From positions 1 through 64,000 of the forward strand of contig NZ_JAJEQX010000001.1 of NCBI RefSeq assembly GCF_020687545.1: a stretch of DNA of 64,000 nucleotides, given 5' to 3'. This DNA is from Ruminococcus turbiniformis (GTDB lineage: Bacteria; Bacillota; Clostridia; Lachnospirales; Lachnospiraceae). Each line of letters starts with the position of its first letter. The first letter of the stretch is position 1. Positions 25,161-32,947 of this stretch are shown one piece after another. Both the position numbers and the translations under genes were made by a program. The notes below the pieces were generated by a model. That model ran no database searches, had not been told where the DNA came from, and worked only from the letters and a program-made list of their open reading frames with translations.

Positions 25161-26044
25161 CAGCCGGAATTCCGATTCTCAAGCACAAATTTCCGGAAAC
25201 GGTCCGCCGCGGGAGGAAGATAGACATTGTTATTGCTCACCATGAAAAATTCTCTCCGGTACGGCGGATTGCTTATCCTGATAACTGAGAGATCCAGTTT
25301 CTCCAGAAGATCCATATAAGGAACAATTGCGATTCCGAAACCGTTTGCCACCAGGCCCGCGATCACCTGGTCTTCTTCTGTCTCACACGCGATCTTCGGT
25401 TTCGCTCCGATCGCTTCATACAGGCTGTCGATCAGGCTGCGTATTCCCGGAGCTTCCGAGAAATACACCATCGGATAAGGCAGCGTCTCTCTCAGATCCA
25501 CACTGTGTTTTTCTGAAAGCGGATGGGATTTCGGAACAATCAGCACAAGATCCCCATGCTCTACCGGAACCGCGGTAAACGGTGCGTCAGCCGGAGGTTC
25601 CGAACAGAATACAAGATCATAAGACTGGTGAAACAGTCCGTCCAGAAGCGCCTGCGTCCTGTCGCTGTGGAAAGAAAAACGGATCTCCCTGTCCGGATTT
25701 TCCTCGAGAAAACGTGCCGCAAGGTGCGGGATATAACCTGTCCCAAGTGCGCGCACAAAACCAAGACGGATCAGTCCCTCGCCTCTTGCACTTCTCTTAA
25801 GTGAGCTGACTCCGTCATCCAGTGTGGAAAGCGCACGTCTTGAATAGGCCAGAAACTCTTCCCCGAACCTGGTAAGCTCGGTGTTTCTCCCCGTCTTTTC
25901 AAAAAGCTGAACGCCAAGCTCCGCCTCCAGCTGCCGGATGGCATGGCTCAAACTGGGCTGGGAGATGCAGAGCTGTTCAGCCGCCTTCGTATAATGCTGT
26001 ACTTCGGCCAGTTTTACAAAATATCTCAAATAATCTAAATTCAA
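25157..26044 (-). CDS. LysR-family transcriptional regulator
   Basis: A 295-residue LysR protein. Residues 1-65 form the helix-turn-helix (YTKAAEQLCISQPSLSHAIRQLE), and the rest is the effector-binding fold with conserved LGFVRALGTGYIPHL. The start is a TTG at 26044, 8 bases after AAGGAG. It lies immediately upstream of the moeA-AOR operon on the same strand, and divergent from the YczE-like gene. Candidate LysR boxes (ATAG-N7-CTAT and ATAG-N3-CTAT) lie 62-93 bases upstream, fitting autoregulation. The ligand is unknown; regulating the redox operon or the membrane protein are both possible. Confidence 0.9.
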   Translation of the reverse strand: MNLDYLRYFVKLAEVQHYTKAAEQLCISQPSLSHAIRQLEAELGVQLFEKTGRNTELTRFGEEFLAYSRRALSTLDDGVSSLKRSARGEGLIRLGFVRALGTGYIPHLAARFLEENPDREIRFSFHSDRTQALLDGLFHQSYDLVFCSEPPADAPFTAVPVEHGDLVLIVPKSHPLSEKHSVDLRETLPYPMVYFSEAPGIRSLIDSLYEAIGAKPKIACETEEDQVIAGLVANGFGIAIVPYMDLLEKLDLSVIRISNPPYRREFFMVSNNNVYLPPAADRFRKFVLENRNSGC

Positions 26045-26105
26045 ATCGCCGGCTCCTTTCTGTCAGAATCTCGCGGTGTCCTTTAGAAGCAGTATAACAC
26101 TTATT

Positions 26106-26137
26106 ATAGATAAAAACTATTATTTTATAGAAACTAT
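26106..26137. promoter_or_regulatory. Candidate LysR operator
   Basis: ATAG-N7-CTAT at 26106-26120 has the classic T-N11-A geometry of a LysR recognition box, and ATAG-N3-CTAT at 26127-26137 follows. Both lie in the 231-base divergent region between lysR and the YczE-like gene. Confidence 0.5.
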
Positions 26138-26275
26138 TCATTTGTTCTTTTGTCATCTCTGTACTACACTATAAAAGCAGCCGCTCATACAAAACGGACA
26201 TCTGTAATCCGTAATATACTGCGGGCTGCCCCTTATACACTGACGTTATCATAACAAAAAGGAGTTTCTGTCATT

Positions 26276-26926
26276 ATGGAAAATACATTTGCTTCCGTCG
26301 CAGCTGAATCAAATTCCCCATCTCTGCCGCGCGGCGTACTGATGCTCGCCACCGCCGTCGCAGTCAATTCGTTCGGCGTCGTTCTCATGCTGTATTCCGG
26401 TTCCGGGATCTCTGCAATTTCAAGCGTGCCATATGCTTTTTCAGAGGCATTCCCTTTTCTGACTCTTGGAATGTGGACCTATCTGTTTCAGGGACTTCTC
26501 GTCGCATCCCTGATGATTCTCCGGCGCCGTTTTGTGGGGACATATCTGTTCAGTTTTGCTGTGGGTTTTGTTTTCAGCGAATTGCTGGATATCCATGAAA
26601 TGTGGATTCAGATTCTGCCCGGCTCACTTGCCTGGCGTATTGTATATTTTTTCATAAGTTACCTGCTCATCTGCATCGGCATCGCACTCTCCAACCGGTG
26701 CGGGCTGCCGATCGTGCCGACGGATCTTTTTCCGAGGGAGCTCTCGCAGATCACAGGCATCCGCTATTCCAGAATCAAAATCGGTTTTGACGCTTCCTGC
26801 CTTATCGTCACTGCAGCGCTGACCTGGATCTGTCTCGGCCACCTCGACGGGCTTGGCATCGGGACAGTCCTGGCAGCGCTGACAATGGGAAAAGCGATCG
26901 GGGCTATTGGGCGGATGATGGATTGA
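26276..26926 (+). CDS. YczE/YitT-type membrane protein (DUF6198-like)
   Basis: A 216-residue integral membrane protein with five to six hydrophobic spans and no recognisable enzyme motif. The pattern GVVLMLYSGSGISAISSVPYA and the later GLPIVPTDLFPRELS match the YczE/YitT group of uncharacterised transporters or membrane proteins. An AAGGAG site precedes the ATG. It is divergent from lysR across 231 bases containing LysR-box-like repeats, so it may be a LysR target. Its 3' end overlaps the end of the convergent Rrf2 gene by 23 bases. The function is not known. Confidence 0.75.
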   Translation: MENTFASVAAESNSPSLPRGVLMLATAVAVNSFGVVLMLYSGSGISAISSVPYAFSEAFPFLTLGMWTYLFQGLLVASLMILRRRFVGTYLFSFAVGFVFSELLDIHEMWIQILPGSLAWRIVYFFISYLLICIGIALSNRCGLPIVPTDLFPRELSQITGIRYSRIKIGFDASCLIVTAALTWICLGHLDGLGIGTVLAALTMGKAIGAIGRMMD

Positions 26927-27317
26927 CTAGATCCGCAATCGTGACACTGTCAAAATATTCATTCGTTATTTCATAAAACTTCTTCCACATCGGAATCGTC
27001 TTGCAGTATGCCTCTCTGGAGCATGGCTCTGCGCCGCATTCCAGGCAGGCTACCGGAGCGAGATCTCCTTCTGCCAGGCGCAGTATTTCTCCGGCTGTGT
27101 ACTCTTCCGGCCGTCTGCTTAAGCGATATCCGCCGCCCTTTCCATGTACGCCTTCTACAAGTCCGCTTTTCGAGAGCGCGGGCATAATCCTTTCCAGATA
27201 TTTTAAGGAAATGCCCTGTCGCTCTGCTACTTCTTTCATTGGAGTGTATCCTTCATCTGCATGCTCCGCAAGATCTATCATTACGCGGAGCGCATATCTG
27301 CCTCTTGTTGAAATCAT
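26904..27317 (-). CDS. Rrf2-family transcriptional regulator (CymR/IscR-like)
   Basis: A 137-residue winged-helix regulator beginning MISTRGRYALRVMIDLA. The recognition helix is around RQGISLKYLERIMPAL, followed by GKGGGYRLSRRPEEYT. A C-terminal cysteine group, C-x2-C-x4-C-x5-C (LECGAEPCSREAYC), is present, unlike classical CymR, and could hold an Fe-S cluster as in IscR. ATG 27317 follows GAGGGGG; an in-frame GTG at 27335 would overlap that site. It lies 44 bases downstream of cysK on the same strand, so it is likely in the cysK transcript. Control of cysteine or sulfur genes is inferred. Confidence 0.88.
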   Translation of the reverse strand: MISTRGRYALRVMIDLAEHADEGYTPMKEVAERQGISLKYLERIMPALSKSGLVEGVHGKGGGYRLSRRPEEYTAGEILRLAEGDLAPVACLECGAEPCSREAYCKTIPMWKKFYEITNEYFDSVTIADLVNPSSAQ

Positions 27318-27361
27318 GATTTCCCGCCCCCTCACTTCACTGCTTTTTACAATCCGACGCT

Positions 27362-28291
27362 TTACGCAAACATGGGCGTCGACAGATATCTGTCTCCAGT
27401 ATCCGGCAGAAGGACAACGATTGTCTTTCCTTCATTTTCCATTCTCTTCGCAAGCTCGACAGCCGCCCAGACCGCCGCGCCGGAGGATATGCCGACAAGG
27501 ATTCCCTCTTTTCTGCCAATCAGTCTTCCGGTCTCAAATGCATCCTGATCTTCTACCGTAATAATTTCGTCATAAACGCTGGTGTTCAGCACATCCGGTA
27601 CAAATCCCGCGCCGATCCCCTGAATCTTATGAGGCCCTGCCGTTCCCGCAGACAGCACCGCGGAGGCAGCAGGCTCTACCGCTACGATCCGGACATCCGG
27701 CTTCTTTTCTTTCAGATACTCACCGGTTCCGGTGATCGTTCCGCCGGTTCCTACTCCGGCCACGAATATATCAATTTCGCCGTCCGTGTCTTCATAAATT
27801 TCCGGACCGGTGCTCTCCCGGTGGGCTTTCGGATTCGACTCATTCACAAACTGTCCCGGAAGAAAGCTTCCCGGAATCTCAGCAGCCAGTTCTTCTGCCT
27901 TTGCGATCGCTCCCTTCATTCCCTTCACACCTTCTGTAAGCACAAGCTCCGCTCCATAGGCTTTCATAATCTGGCGCCGCTCCACGGACATCGTTTCCGG
28001 CATGACAATAATGATCCGGTATCCTCTTGCAGCTGCCACAGATGCCAGACCGATCCCTGTATTTCCGGAAGTCGGCTCTATGATTACAGCACCTGGTTTC
28101 AACCGTCCGGACCGCTCCGCATCGTCGATCATCGCTCTGGCAATCCGGTCCTTGACCGATCCGGCCGGGTTAAAGTATTCCAGCTTCGCAAGTATACGCG
28201 CTTTCAGCTGAAATTCCTCCTCGATGTGTGTAAGCTCCAGAAGCGGAGTTTTTCCTATTAACTGGTCAGCAGATGTAAATATATTGCTCAT
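27362..28291 (-). CDS. cysK: Cysteine synthase A
   Basis: A 309-residue PLP enzyme, O-acetylserine (thiol)-lyase, making cysteine from O-acetylserine and sulfide. The PLP lysine is K47 in PAGSVKDR, the substrate loop [11 protein letters not shown] is near residue 74, and [10 protein letters not shown] binds the PLP phosphate. Length is normal. A consensus promoter and repeated TAGGTA motifs lie upstream at 28357-28414. In Bacillus, CysK acts together with CymR as a cysteine sensor; here an Rrf2 gene follows directly, which fits such a pair. Confidence 0.95.
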   Translation of the reverse strand: MSNIFTSADQLIGKTPLLELTHIEEEFQLKARILAKLEYFNPAGSVKDRIARAMIDDAERSGRLKPGAVIIEPTSGNTGIGLASVAAARGYRIIIVMPETMSVERRQIMKAYGAELVLTEGVKGMKGAIAKAEELAAEIPGSFLPGQFVNESNPKAHRESTGPEIYEDTDGEIDIFVAGVGTGGTITGTGEYLKEKKPDVRIVAVEPAASAVLSAGTAGPHKIQGIGAGFVPDVLNTSVYDEIITVEDQDAFETGRLIGRKEGILVGISSGAAVWAAVELAKRMENEGKTIVVLLPDTGDRYLSTPMFA

Positions 28292-28356
28292 AATTATCTT
28301 TCCTTTCTCTGTTATATGAATGGCTGATAAGAATTACTGAAATAGCCTCTTGTTTA

Positions 28357-28414
28357 TACCTATTGTTTTGGTAGGTATATTTATACCACTAATTCCCTAC
28401 TATGTCAATAGGTA
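28357..28414. promoter_or_regulatory. Candidate Rrf2 operator at the cysK promoter
   Basis: TACCTATTG (28357-28365) and CAATAGGTA (28406-28414) are perfect inverted copies, with a further TAGGTA at 28372-28377 forming TACCTA-9-TAGGTA. These flank the -10 and overlap the -35 box of the cysK promoter, the positions expected of a repressor site. Confidence 0.55.
28380..28408 (-). promoter_or_regulatory. cysK promoter
   Basis: Minus-strand TTGACA (28403-28408) and TATAAA (28380-28385) with a 17-base spacer, 89 bases before the cysK start. Confidence 0.8.
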
Positions 28415-28701
28415 ATTCGCAATAGTAAAGTGAACGCTTTTAATTGCATCAATCGGGCAGTTTAGTATAAAAATCTGTCCGCCACTTTTTTAATCACCTG
28501 TTATGAAGCAACCTCCTGTAAAGAACTAATACAGGTCAATGGTCCGCCGTCAATCTTGCCGTCTCCTAGCGTGAATCAAAATATATACATATAATGTCAA
28601 CAGAGGTGAATCGCAAATAATTCAAACATTAAAATGCACCACCCCCTGCCTCTGTATCCAGTGTCAGTCTTTCCTGCAGATGAAATCTGAGTTATTCAAA
28701 T
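28415..28701. other. Gene-free AT-rich stretch with a possible coding fragment
   Basis: No complete gene is visible in these 287 bases. On the minus strand a 24-codon stop-to-stop segment ending at 28501 (F-T-L-G-D-G-K-I-D-G-G then a short tail) may be the leftover end of an element gene, but it is too short to identify. Confidence 0.3.
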
Positions 28702-28821
28702 TCATCTGAGTAGCAGAAGAACCTCCACGAACAGGAGCAGGAGTGTACCCGCACAGAAGCGGTACACAAGGTTCTTGTCGCTGGCTCTGATACACTTTCC
28801 CTTGTATTTGTATAGGTTCAT
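28702..28821 (-). CDS. Small predicted membrane peptide, 39 residues
   Basis: ATG at 28821 follows AAGGGGTG with a short spacer. The peptide begins with a basic, polar half (MNLYKYKGKCIRASDKNLV) and ends in a strongly hydrophobic leucine-rich run of about 16 residues, consistent with one membrane span. It sits 60 bases downstream of the M23 peptidase gene on the same strand within the element remnant. I do not recognise the family with certainty. Its intact frame and ribosome binding site argue that it may still be expressed. Confidence 0.4.
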   Translation of the reverse strand: MNLYKYKGKCIRASDKNLVYRFCAGTLLLLFVEVLLLLR

Positions 28822-28881
28822 AAACACCCCTTTCTGGATATGGAAAAAGCGGTCAATCGCATAGACTAACCGCTTGATTAC

Positions 28882-29754
28882 TTATTTCTGATTTTCTACT
28901 ATTTGTCCCCTGCTGATATGTGAGTCTGCTTTTGAGGTTGTATAATTGATTATCTTTGTGAACCAAATCGGCAGGCTTGCGGAAAAAAGAAAACTCTTTC
29001 CCTGCTGTACTTGAAAATGTATATGCGGTTCGCTTGTGTTACCGCTATTGCCACAGCAGGCAATCTGCTGTCCCCGACATACTTTATCGCCTACATTTAC
29101 ACAAAAGCTGTCTTTTTTAATATGTGCTATGGTACTATATTCATGCTTTGCGTGCTGAATAACGATATAATTTCCTCTTACGTCAGAAGCACTACATAAT
29201 ACCTCTTGCTCCTCTGGGATAGAAGTATCTTCAAAAAGATTTTTGATTTCAACCACTATGCCGTCAGCAGGAGATAAAACAGGTTTTCCGTAGCAGAAAT
29301 AGTCAGATACGGATTTCCCGTTCCCATGAAATGTTTTTCCATTTTCCTCAACGAAAAAATCATACGCATATCGTTGATTGCAGATAGACCAAGAATGGGA
29401 AGTTTCTCTATTTATTCCGCCATTTGCCACAGTCCAGCACCCCGAAAATGGAAGACTATATAAAGTCTGTGGTTTATAATTACGGATATTAGGCAGAAAA
29501 AACAAGTTTCGTACATATATCACGGGTATTCCAATCAGCATACCTATATTCTGAGACAAGAATTTCAAGGCGATTGCTGTTTCATCTGTGCTTTCTGTCC
29601 GTATCACAATAATAAAAGATAGAACAAAATCCACAATCGCCAGCAGAAAAAACAGATAGAATAACCTCAACACCGGAATATCAAGAAATGTTCCAAGAAA
29701 ACCTATCAATCCTAGCCAATACATCTTTTTTATGATTTTTGCGAAAGTTTCCAC
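28882..29754 (-). CDS. Membrane-anchored M23-family peptidase
   Basis: A 290-residue protein with about three hydrophobic spans in residues 10-90, then an extracytoplasmic LytM/M23 domain. The zinc-site elements appear as HSWSICNQRYAYDFF (H and D) near residue 120 and EPHIHFQV near residue 250, with GNYIVIQHAKHEYSTIAHI between. Such enzymes cleave peptidoglycan cross-bridges and occur in conjugative elements to open the wall. The start is GTG at 29754. Codons are AT-rich compared with the flanking genes, indicating transfer. It appears intact. Confidence 0.72.
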   Translation of the reverse strand: METFAKIIKKMYWLGLIGFLGTFLDIPVLRLFYLFFLLAIVDFVLSFIIVIRTESTDETAIALKFLSQNIGMLIGIPVIYVRNLFFLPNIRNYKPQTLYSLPFSGCWTVANGGINRETSHSWSICNQRYAYDFFVEENGKTFHGNGKSVSDYFCYGKPVLSPADGIVVEIKNLFEDTSIPEEQEVLCSASDVRGNYIVIQHAKHEYSTIAHIKKDSFCVNVGDKVCRGQQIACCGNSGNTSEPHIHFQVQQGKSFLFSASLPIWFTKIINYTTSKADSHISRGQIVENQK

Positions 29755-29788
29755 TAATTATCATCACTCCTATATTGTTTCGTTCTCA

Positions 29789-30339
29789 TTATATAGGAGC
29801 TTGAAAGGGCAGGCAATACATATCAGCTTTTATCTGTTTATTTTTCAGCACAATGTCGTCTGCCTTGATGTACCACTCCACGTCTGCCCCTCGGTAGTTG
29901 GCATTTGTTCATCAGTCTTTAATCTCCTGTAATCTTTCATGATATATAACTGGAATTCAGGAGAAATCCATGTTGCGAAAGACATAGCAATATCGCTATG
30001 GGCATATGTTCCGCCATAACGTCCTGCTTTTGAGACAATACCAATAGCGTTCATCTGAGTAATCCACTTTGTCGGGGTCATAACAAAACGATTTAGTCCA
30101 GCCTCATTTTTAACCGCCTCGAATTGCACACGGTTAAAATCTGGATTATGCAATTCTTCCCAAACGCCTAAAAATTCTATCGTGTTACGATTACGCATCC
30201 AGTTTTGAATCACAAATCTTGGGTCATCTTCATTTCTATATTTTGCAATATCCGTTAATGAAATAAATTCATTTTCCAGTTCTTCTTCATCTTCCCATAT
30301 TTTTTCATCACATGTAAAATCCAGGGAATAATCTAACAA
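29789..30339 (-). pseudogene. KilA-N domain gene fragment, broken at both ends
   Basis: From 30339 the frame reads a KilA-N DNA-binding domain (FISLTDIAKYRNEDDPRFVIQNWMRNRN, later FATWISPEFQLYIMKDYRRLK), as in phage and element proteins of about 270 residues. There is no ATG or ribosome binding site at the 5' end: the first codons overlap the stop of rlmD. After RRLKTDE the frame changes to unrelated residues and stops at 29845, while another frame at 29789-29902 gives a 37-residue peptide (A-N-Y-R-G-A-D-V-E-W-Y...) that looks like the tail of a different gene. A deletion that joined two genes explains this best. Confidence 0.6.
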
Positions 30340-31787
30340 TTGATAACACTATCTGGTGATTTGTGGGATAAAAGGCACACAGTCTCCACATGCACCGTCA
30401 TCGGGAACTGGTCCACCGCCCGCACTCTCTTCAGCTCATACCCGTTCCCGCACAGCATCTTCAGATCTCTGGCCAGTGTCGCGGAATCGCAGCTCACATA
30501 CACAACCTTCTCCGGCTTCATCTTCACGATCGTGTCAAGCAGCGCCTCGTCGCATCCTTTTCGCGGCGGGTCGACCACGATCACATCCGCATGCGCCATA
30601 TCATCCGCATTATCCGCATCATCCGCCGCTGCGGCGTTTTCTCCGTGGGCCGCATAATACTTCGGCAGCACTTCCTCTGCCTTTCCCACAAAGAACTCCG
30701 CGTTTTCAATGCCGTTGATGTGCGCGTTCCTCCGGGCGTCATCGATAGCCTGGGGAACAATCTCGACACCATACACACTCTTTGCTTTCTGGGCGAGGAA
30801 GAGTGTGATCGTCCCGATCCCGCAGTACAGATCCCACACCGTCTCTTTTCCTGTCAGCTCTGCATACTCAAGGGCAGTCGAATAAAGTTTTTCCGTCTGG
30901 GCCGGATTCACCTGATAGAAAGACAGCGGGGAGATCTGATATCGAATCCCGCCGATCGTATCCGTGATATATCCCTGGCCCCAGAGCACTTCGTACGTCT
31001 TTCCCATAATCACATTCGTGCGCTCTGTATTCGGACTTATGGAAATGCTCGTCATTCCTTCCAGAGTGCAGAGCTTTTCCGTCAGTTTCTCCGCATGGGA
31101 AAGGTCTTTCGCAGTCCCGTTCACTACGAGACAGACCATGATCTCCCCGGTCTGGAATCCATACCGGATCAGCGCATGCCGGATAAGCCCCTTCCCGCTC
31201 TTCTCGTCATAAGGCGAGACACCGTATTGCTCCATATATTCCAGAATGATCTCAAGGATTTTTCTGTTTACAGGCACACCGAGGGCACAGTCCGTATTCG
31301 CAATGATATCGTGCGTGCGCCCTGCATAAAATCCGGTCACTGTATTGCCGTTCCGGTCTTTTCCGAACGGGAACTGTGCTTTGTTCCGGTAGCCGAACGG
31401 ATTCTCCATTCCCAGAATGGGCTCCATAACCTGATCGAGAAGTTCGCCGTCAAACCCGCCGATCCTTTCCAGATTCCCCCTGACTTTCTGCTCTTTGAAT
31501 GCCAGCTGCCTTTCGTAGGACATCTCCTGAATCTGGCATCCCCCGCACTTCCTTGCAAACGGGCACACAGGCTCCACACGGTCCGGCGATGGCTCGATGA
31601 TTTTCATAAGCCTGGCATACCCGTAGTTTTTCTTCGCCTTCATAACCTTTGCTTCCACCGTATCTCCGATGACCGCGTCTTTGATAAAAAGCGTATATCC
31701 GTCTACTTTTCCGATCCCCTCTCCGTTCACTCCAATATCCGTAATCGCAGTCACTGCCGTATCATTTTTCTGCATCTGCTCTGCCAC
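30333..31787 (-). CDS. rlmD: 23S rRNA (uracil-C5)-methyltransferase, RlmD/RumA type
   Basis: A 484-residue class I SAM-dependent methyltransferase for a uracil in 23S rRNA. An N-terminal TRAM domain (residues 10-65) precedes the Fe-S cysteines in CPFARKCGGCQI near residue 78. The SAM fold has DLYCGIGTITLF near residue 325 and VVDPPRKGC; the catalytic cysteine is in YVSCDSATLARDL near residue 437. The start is GTG 31787 or the ATG four codons later. The conserved end HVETVCLLSHK is followed by a short non-native tail (SPDSVINC) where the element remnant begins, so the frame was restored after insertion. Confidence 0.93.
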   Translation of the reverse strand: MAEQMQKNDTAVTAITDIGVNGEGIGKVDGYTLFIKDAVIGDTVEAKVMKAKKNYGYARLMKIIEPSPDRVEPVCPFARKCGGCQIQEMSYERQLAFKEQKVRGNLERIGGFDGELLDQVMEPILGMENPFGYRNKAQFPFGKDRNGNTVTGFYAGRTHDIIANTDCALGVPVNRKILEIILEYMEQYGVSPYDEKSGKGLIRHALIRYGFQTGEIMVCLVVNGTAKDLSHAEKLTEKLCTLEGMTSISISPNTERTNVIMGKTYEVLWGQGYITDTIGGIRYQISPLSFYQVNPAQTEKLYSTALEYAELTGKETVWDLYCGIGTITLFLAQKAKSVYGVEIVPQAIDDARRNAHINGIENAEFFVGKAEEVLPKYYAAHGENAAAADDADNADDMAHADVIVVDPPRKGCDEALLDTIVKMKPEKVVYVSCDSATLARDLKMLCGNGYELKRVRAVDQFPMTVHVETVCLLSHKSPDSVINC

Positions 31788-31803
31788 CTCACTTCTATCC
31801 TCC

Positions 31804-31853
31804 TCGCCTGTACAAAAAAGAAATCACCGGAAGTGCCAAAAGGCACATTCCGG
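31804..31853 (-). terminator. Second tandem terminator unit upstream of rlmD
   Basis: Minus-strand hairpin with arms 31843-31853 and 31827-31837 (one bulged base, loop TTTT) followed by TTTCTTTTTTG. It lies between the upstream HD nuclease gene and rlmD. Confidence 0.65.
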
Positions 31854-31916
31854 GATTGTAAGCGGTCGCCAAGGTCTCGGTCAAGCCCGGACTTTGGCTC
31901 GTCGCCTGTACAAAAA
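31804..31916. repeat. Direct repeat TCGCCTGTACAAAAA
   Basis: The 15-base sequence occurs at 31804-31818 and 31902-31916. Each copy forms the T-rich tail of a minus-strand hairpin terminator, so the gap between the HD nuclease gene and rlmD holds two similar terminator units. Confidence 0.7.
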
Positions 31917-31957
31917 GGGACGCACCGCCCGCGCGCAAGCGCCGCTCTGTGCGTCCC
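31902..31957 (-). terminator. Terminator after the YhaM-like gene
   Basis: GGGACGCAC and GTGCGTCCC (31949-31957 with 31917-31925) form a perfect 9-base stem with a GC-rich loop, followed on the minus strand by TTTTT. Confidence 0.85.
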
Positions 31958-31972
31958 CGCTGTCCTGTTTTT

Positions 31973-32914
31973 TTAAATCGACGTTCTTCTTAAGTTCGAT
32001 TCAAACAGACGGTTATATCCAAGCCACTCCGTTCCTGTTTTCCCTTTGAAAATCTCTGTGAGCGTCTGCATCTTGGCGTCCGCATTGTCCGCAAGATTAA
32101 GCGCCATGGCCTCCGCAAGCGCCGGCTTCTTCGGCGACCCGTACTCCAGCTCGCCGTGGTGCGCGATGATACAGTGTTTCAGCTCATTTGCAAGACGGGG
32201 CGGAAAGTTCGGAATCGTCCGGAGCGCTTCATCCACCATCTCCACGCCGATTACGATGTGGCCGATCAGCTGGCCTTCATCAGTGTAGTCATTGTCCGGG
32301 AAAGAGGAAAGTTCTCTCGTCTTTCCGATATCATGGCAGATCGCCGCGGCAATGAGAAGATCTCTGTTCAGGATCGAATATGCGCCTGCAAAATACTCGC
32401 ACATATGAACCACGCTCAGCGTGTGCTCCAGAAGTCCTCCGGAGAATCCGTGATGCACCGTCTTCGCCGCAGAATGTCCTCGGAATGTCTTTATAAAAGC
32501 TTCATCCTTCACGAAATAGTATTCCAGAAGCTGTTTTAAATGCGGATTTCCGATCTGGCGGATGTACGCCAGAAGCTCTTCGTACATCCTGTCCACATTT
32601 TTCTCCGTAGTCGGCATGTAATCTGCCGGATCATACTCGCCCTCCCCGGCTTTTCTGATCTGGCGGATGTTGATCTGAAGATTGCCGTTGTAGCTGATCA
32701 CATCCCCGAACACTTCGATGAAATCTTTCTCGTCATAGTCCGAGATTCCCTGCGAGTTCGGATCCCAGACTTTTCCATCCAGTATCCCTGTTTTATCCTG
32801 CAGAAGCAGGTTGTCATACGGTTTTCCGTTTCTCGTCTCCGCAGAACGTTTTCCCTTGCACAGATAGACATTTCTGATTGTCTCGCCTTCATGTAATCCG
32901 TTAATATATCTCAT
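31973..32914 (-). CDS. YhaM-like 3'-5' exoribonuclease (OB fold plus HD domain)
   Basis: A 313-residue protein with an N-terminal OB-fold nucleic acid binding domain (residues 10-90) and a C-terminal HD hydrolase domain. The metal-binding H...HD...D pattern is visible: HHGFSGGLLEHTLSV, AAICHDIGKT and IIAHHGELEYGSPKKP. Length and order match YhaM/CvfC of Firmicutes, which degrades RNA and DNA from 3' ends. It ends at a hairpin terminator; the HtrA-like gene lies 33 bases upstream on the same strand, so the two are probably one transcript. Confidence 0.9.
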   Translation of the reverse strand: MRYINGLHEGETIRNVYLCKGKRSAETRNGKPYDNLLLQDKTGILDGKVWDPNSQGISDYDEKDFIEVFGDVISYNGNLQINIRQIRKAGEGEYDPADYMPTTEKNVDRMYEELLAYIRQIGNPHLKQLLEYYFVKDEAFIKTFRGHSAAKTVHHGFSGGLLEHTLSVVHMCEYFAGAYSILNRDLLIAAAICHDIGKTRELSSFPDNDYTDEGQLIGHIVIGVEMVDEALRTIPNFPPRLANELKHCIIAHHGELEYGSPKKPALAEAMALNLADNADAKMQTLTEIFKGKTGTEWLGYNRLFESNLRRTSI

Positions 32915-32947
32915 GTCTTTCCTCTTTCTATTTTATTCTCTGCTGCT

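Larger units (their letters stand above)
28415..30350. mobile_element. AT-rich remnant of an integrated element at the 3' end of rlmD
   Basis: About 1.9 kb between the cysK promoter and rlmD is visibly richer in A and T than all its surroundings. It holds a degraded non-coding stretch, a 39-residue membrane peptide gene, an M23 peptidase gene and a KilA-N gene broken at both ends. The rlmD 3' end is a known insertion site of integrative elements in Firmicutes, and the rlmD reading frame here runs past its conserved HVETVCLLSHK end into unusual residues. No integrase, relaxase or clear terminal repeat remains, so this reads as a decayed or deleted element. Confidence 0.5.

Noticed and set aside
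30390-31976. Plus-strand frame of 528 codons opposite rlmD
   Set aside because: rlmD has all Fe-S, SAM and catalytic motifs; the antisense peptide is His/Arg-rich and unlike any protein family.
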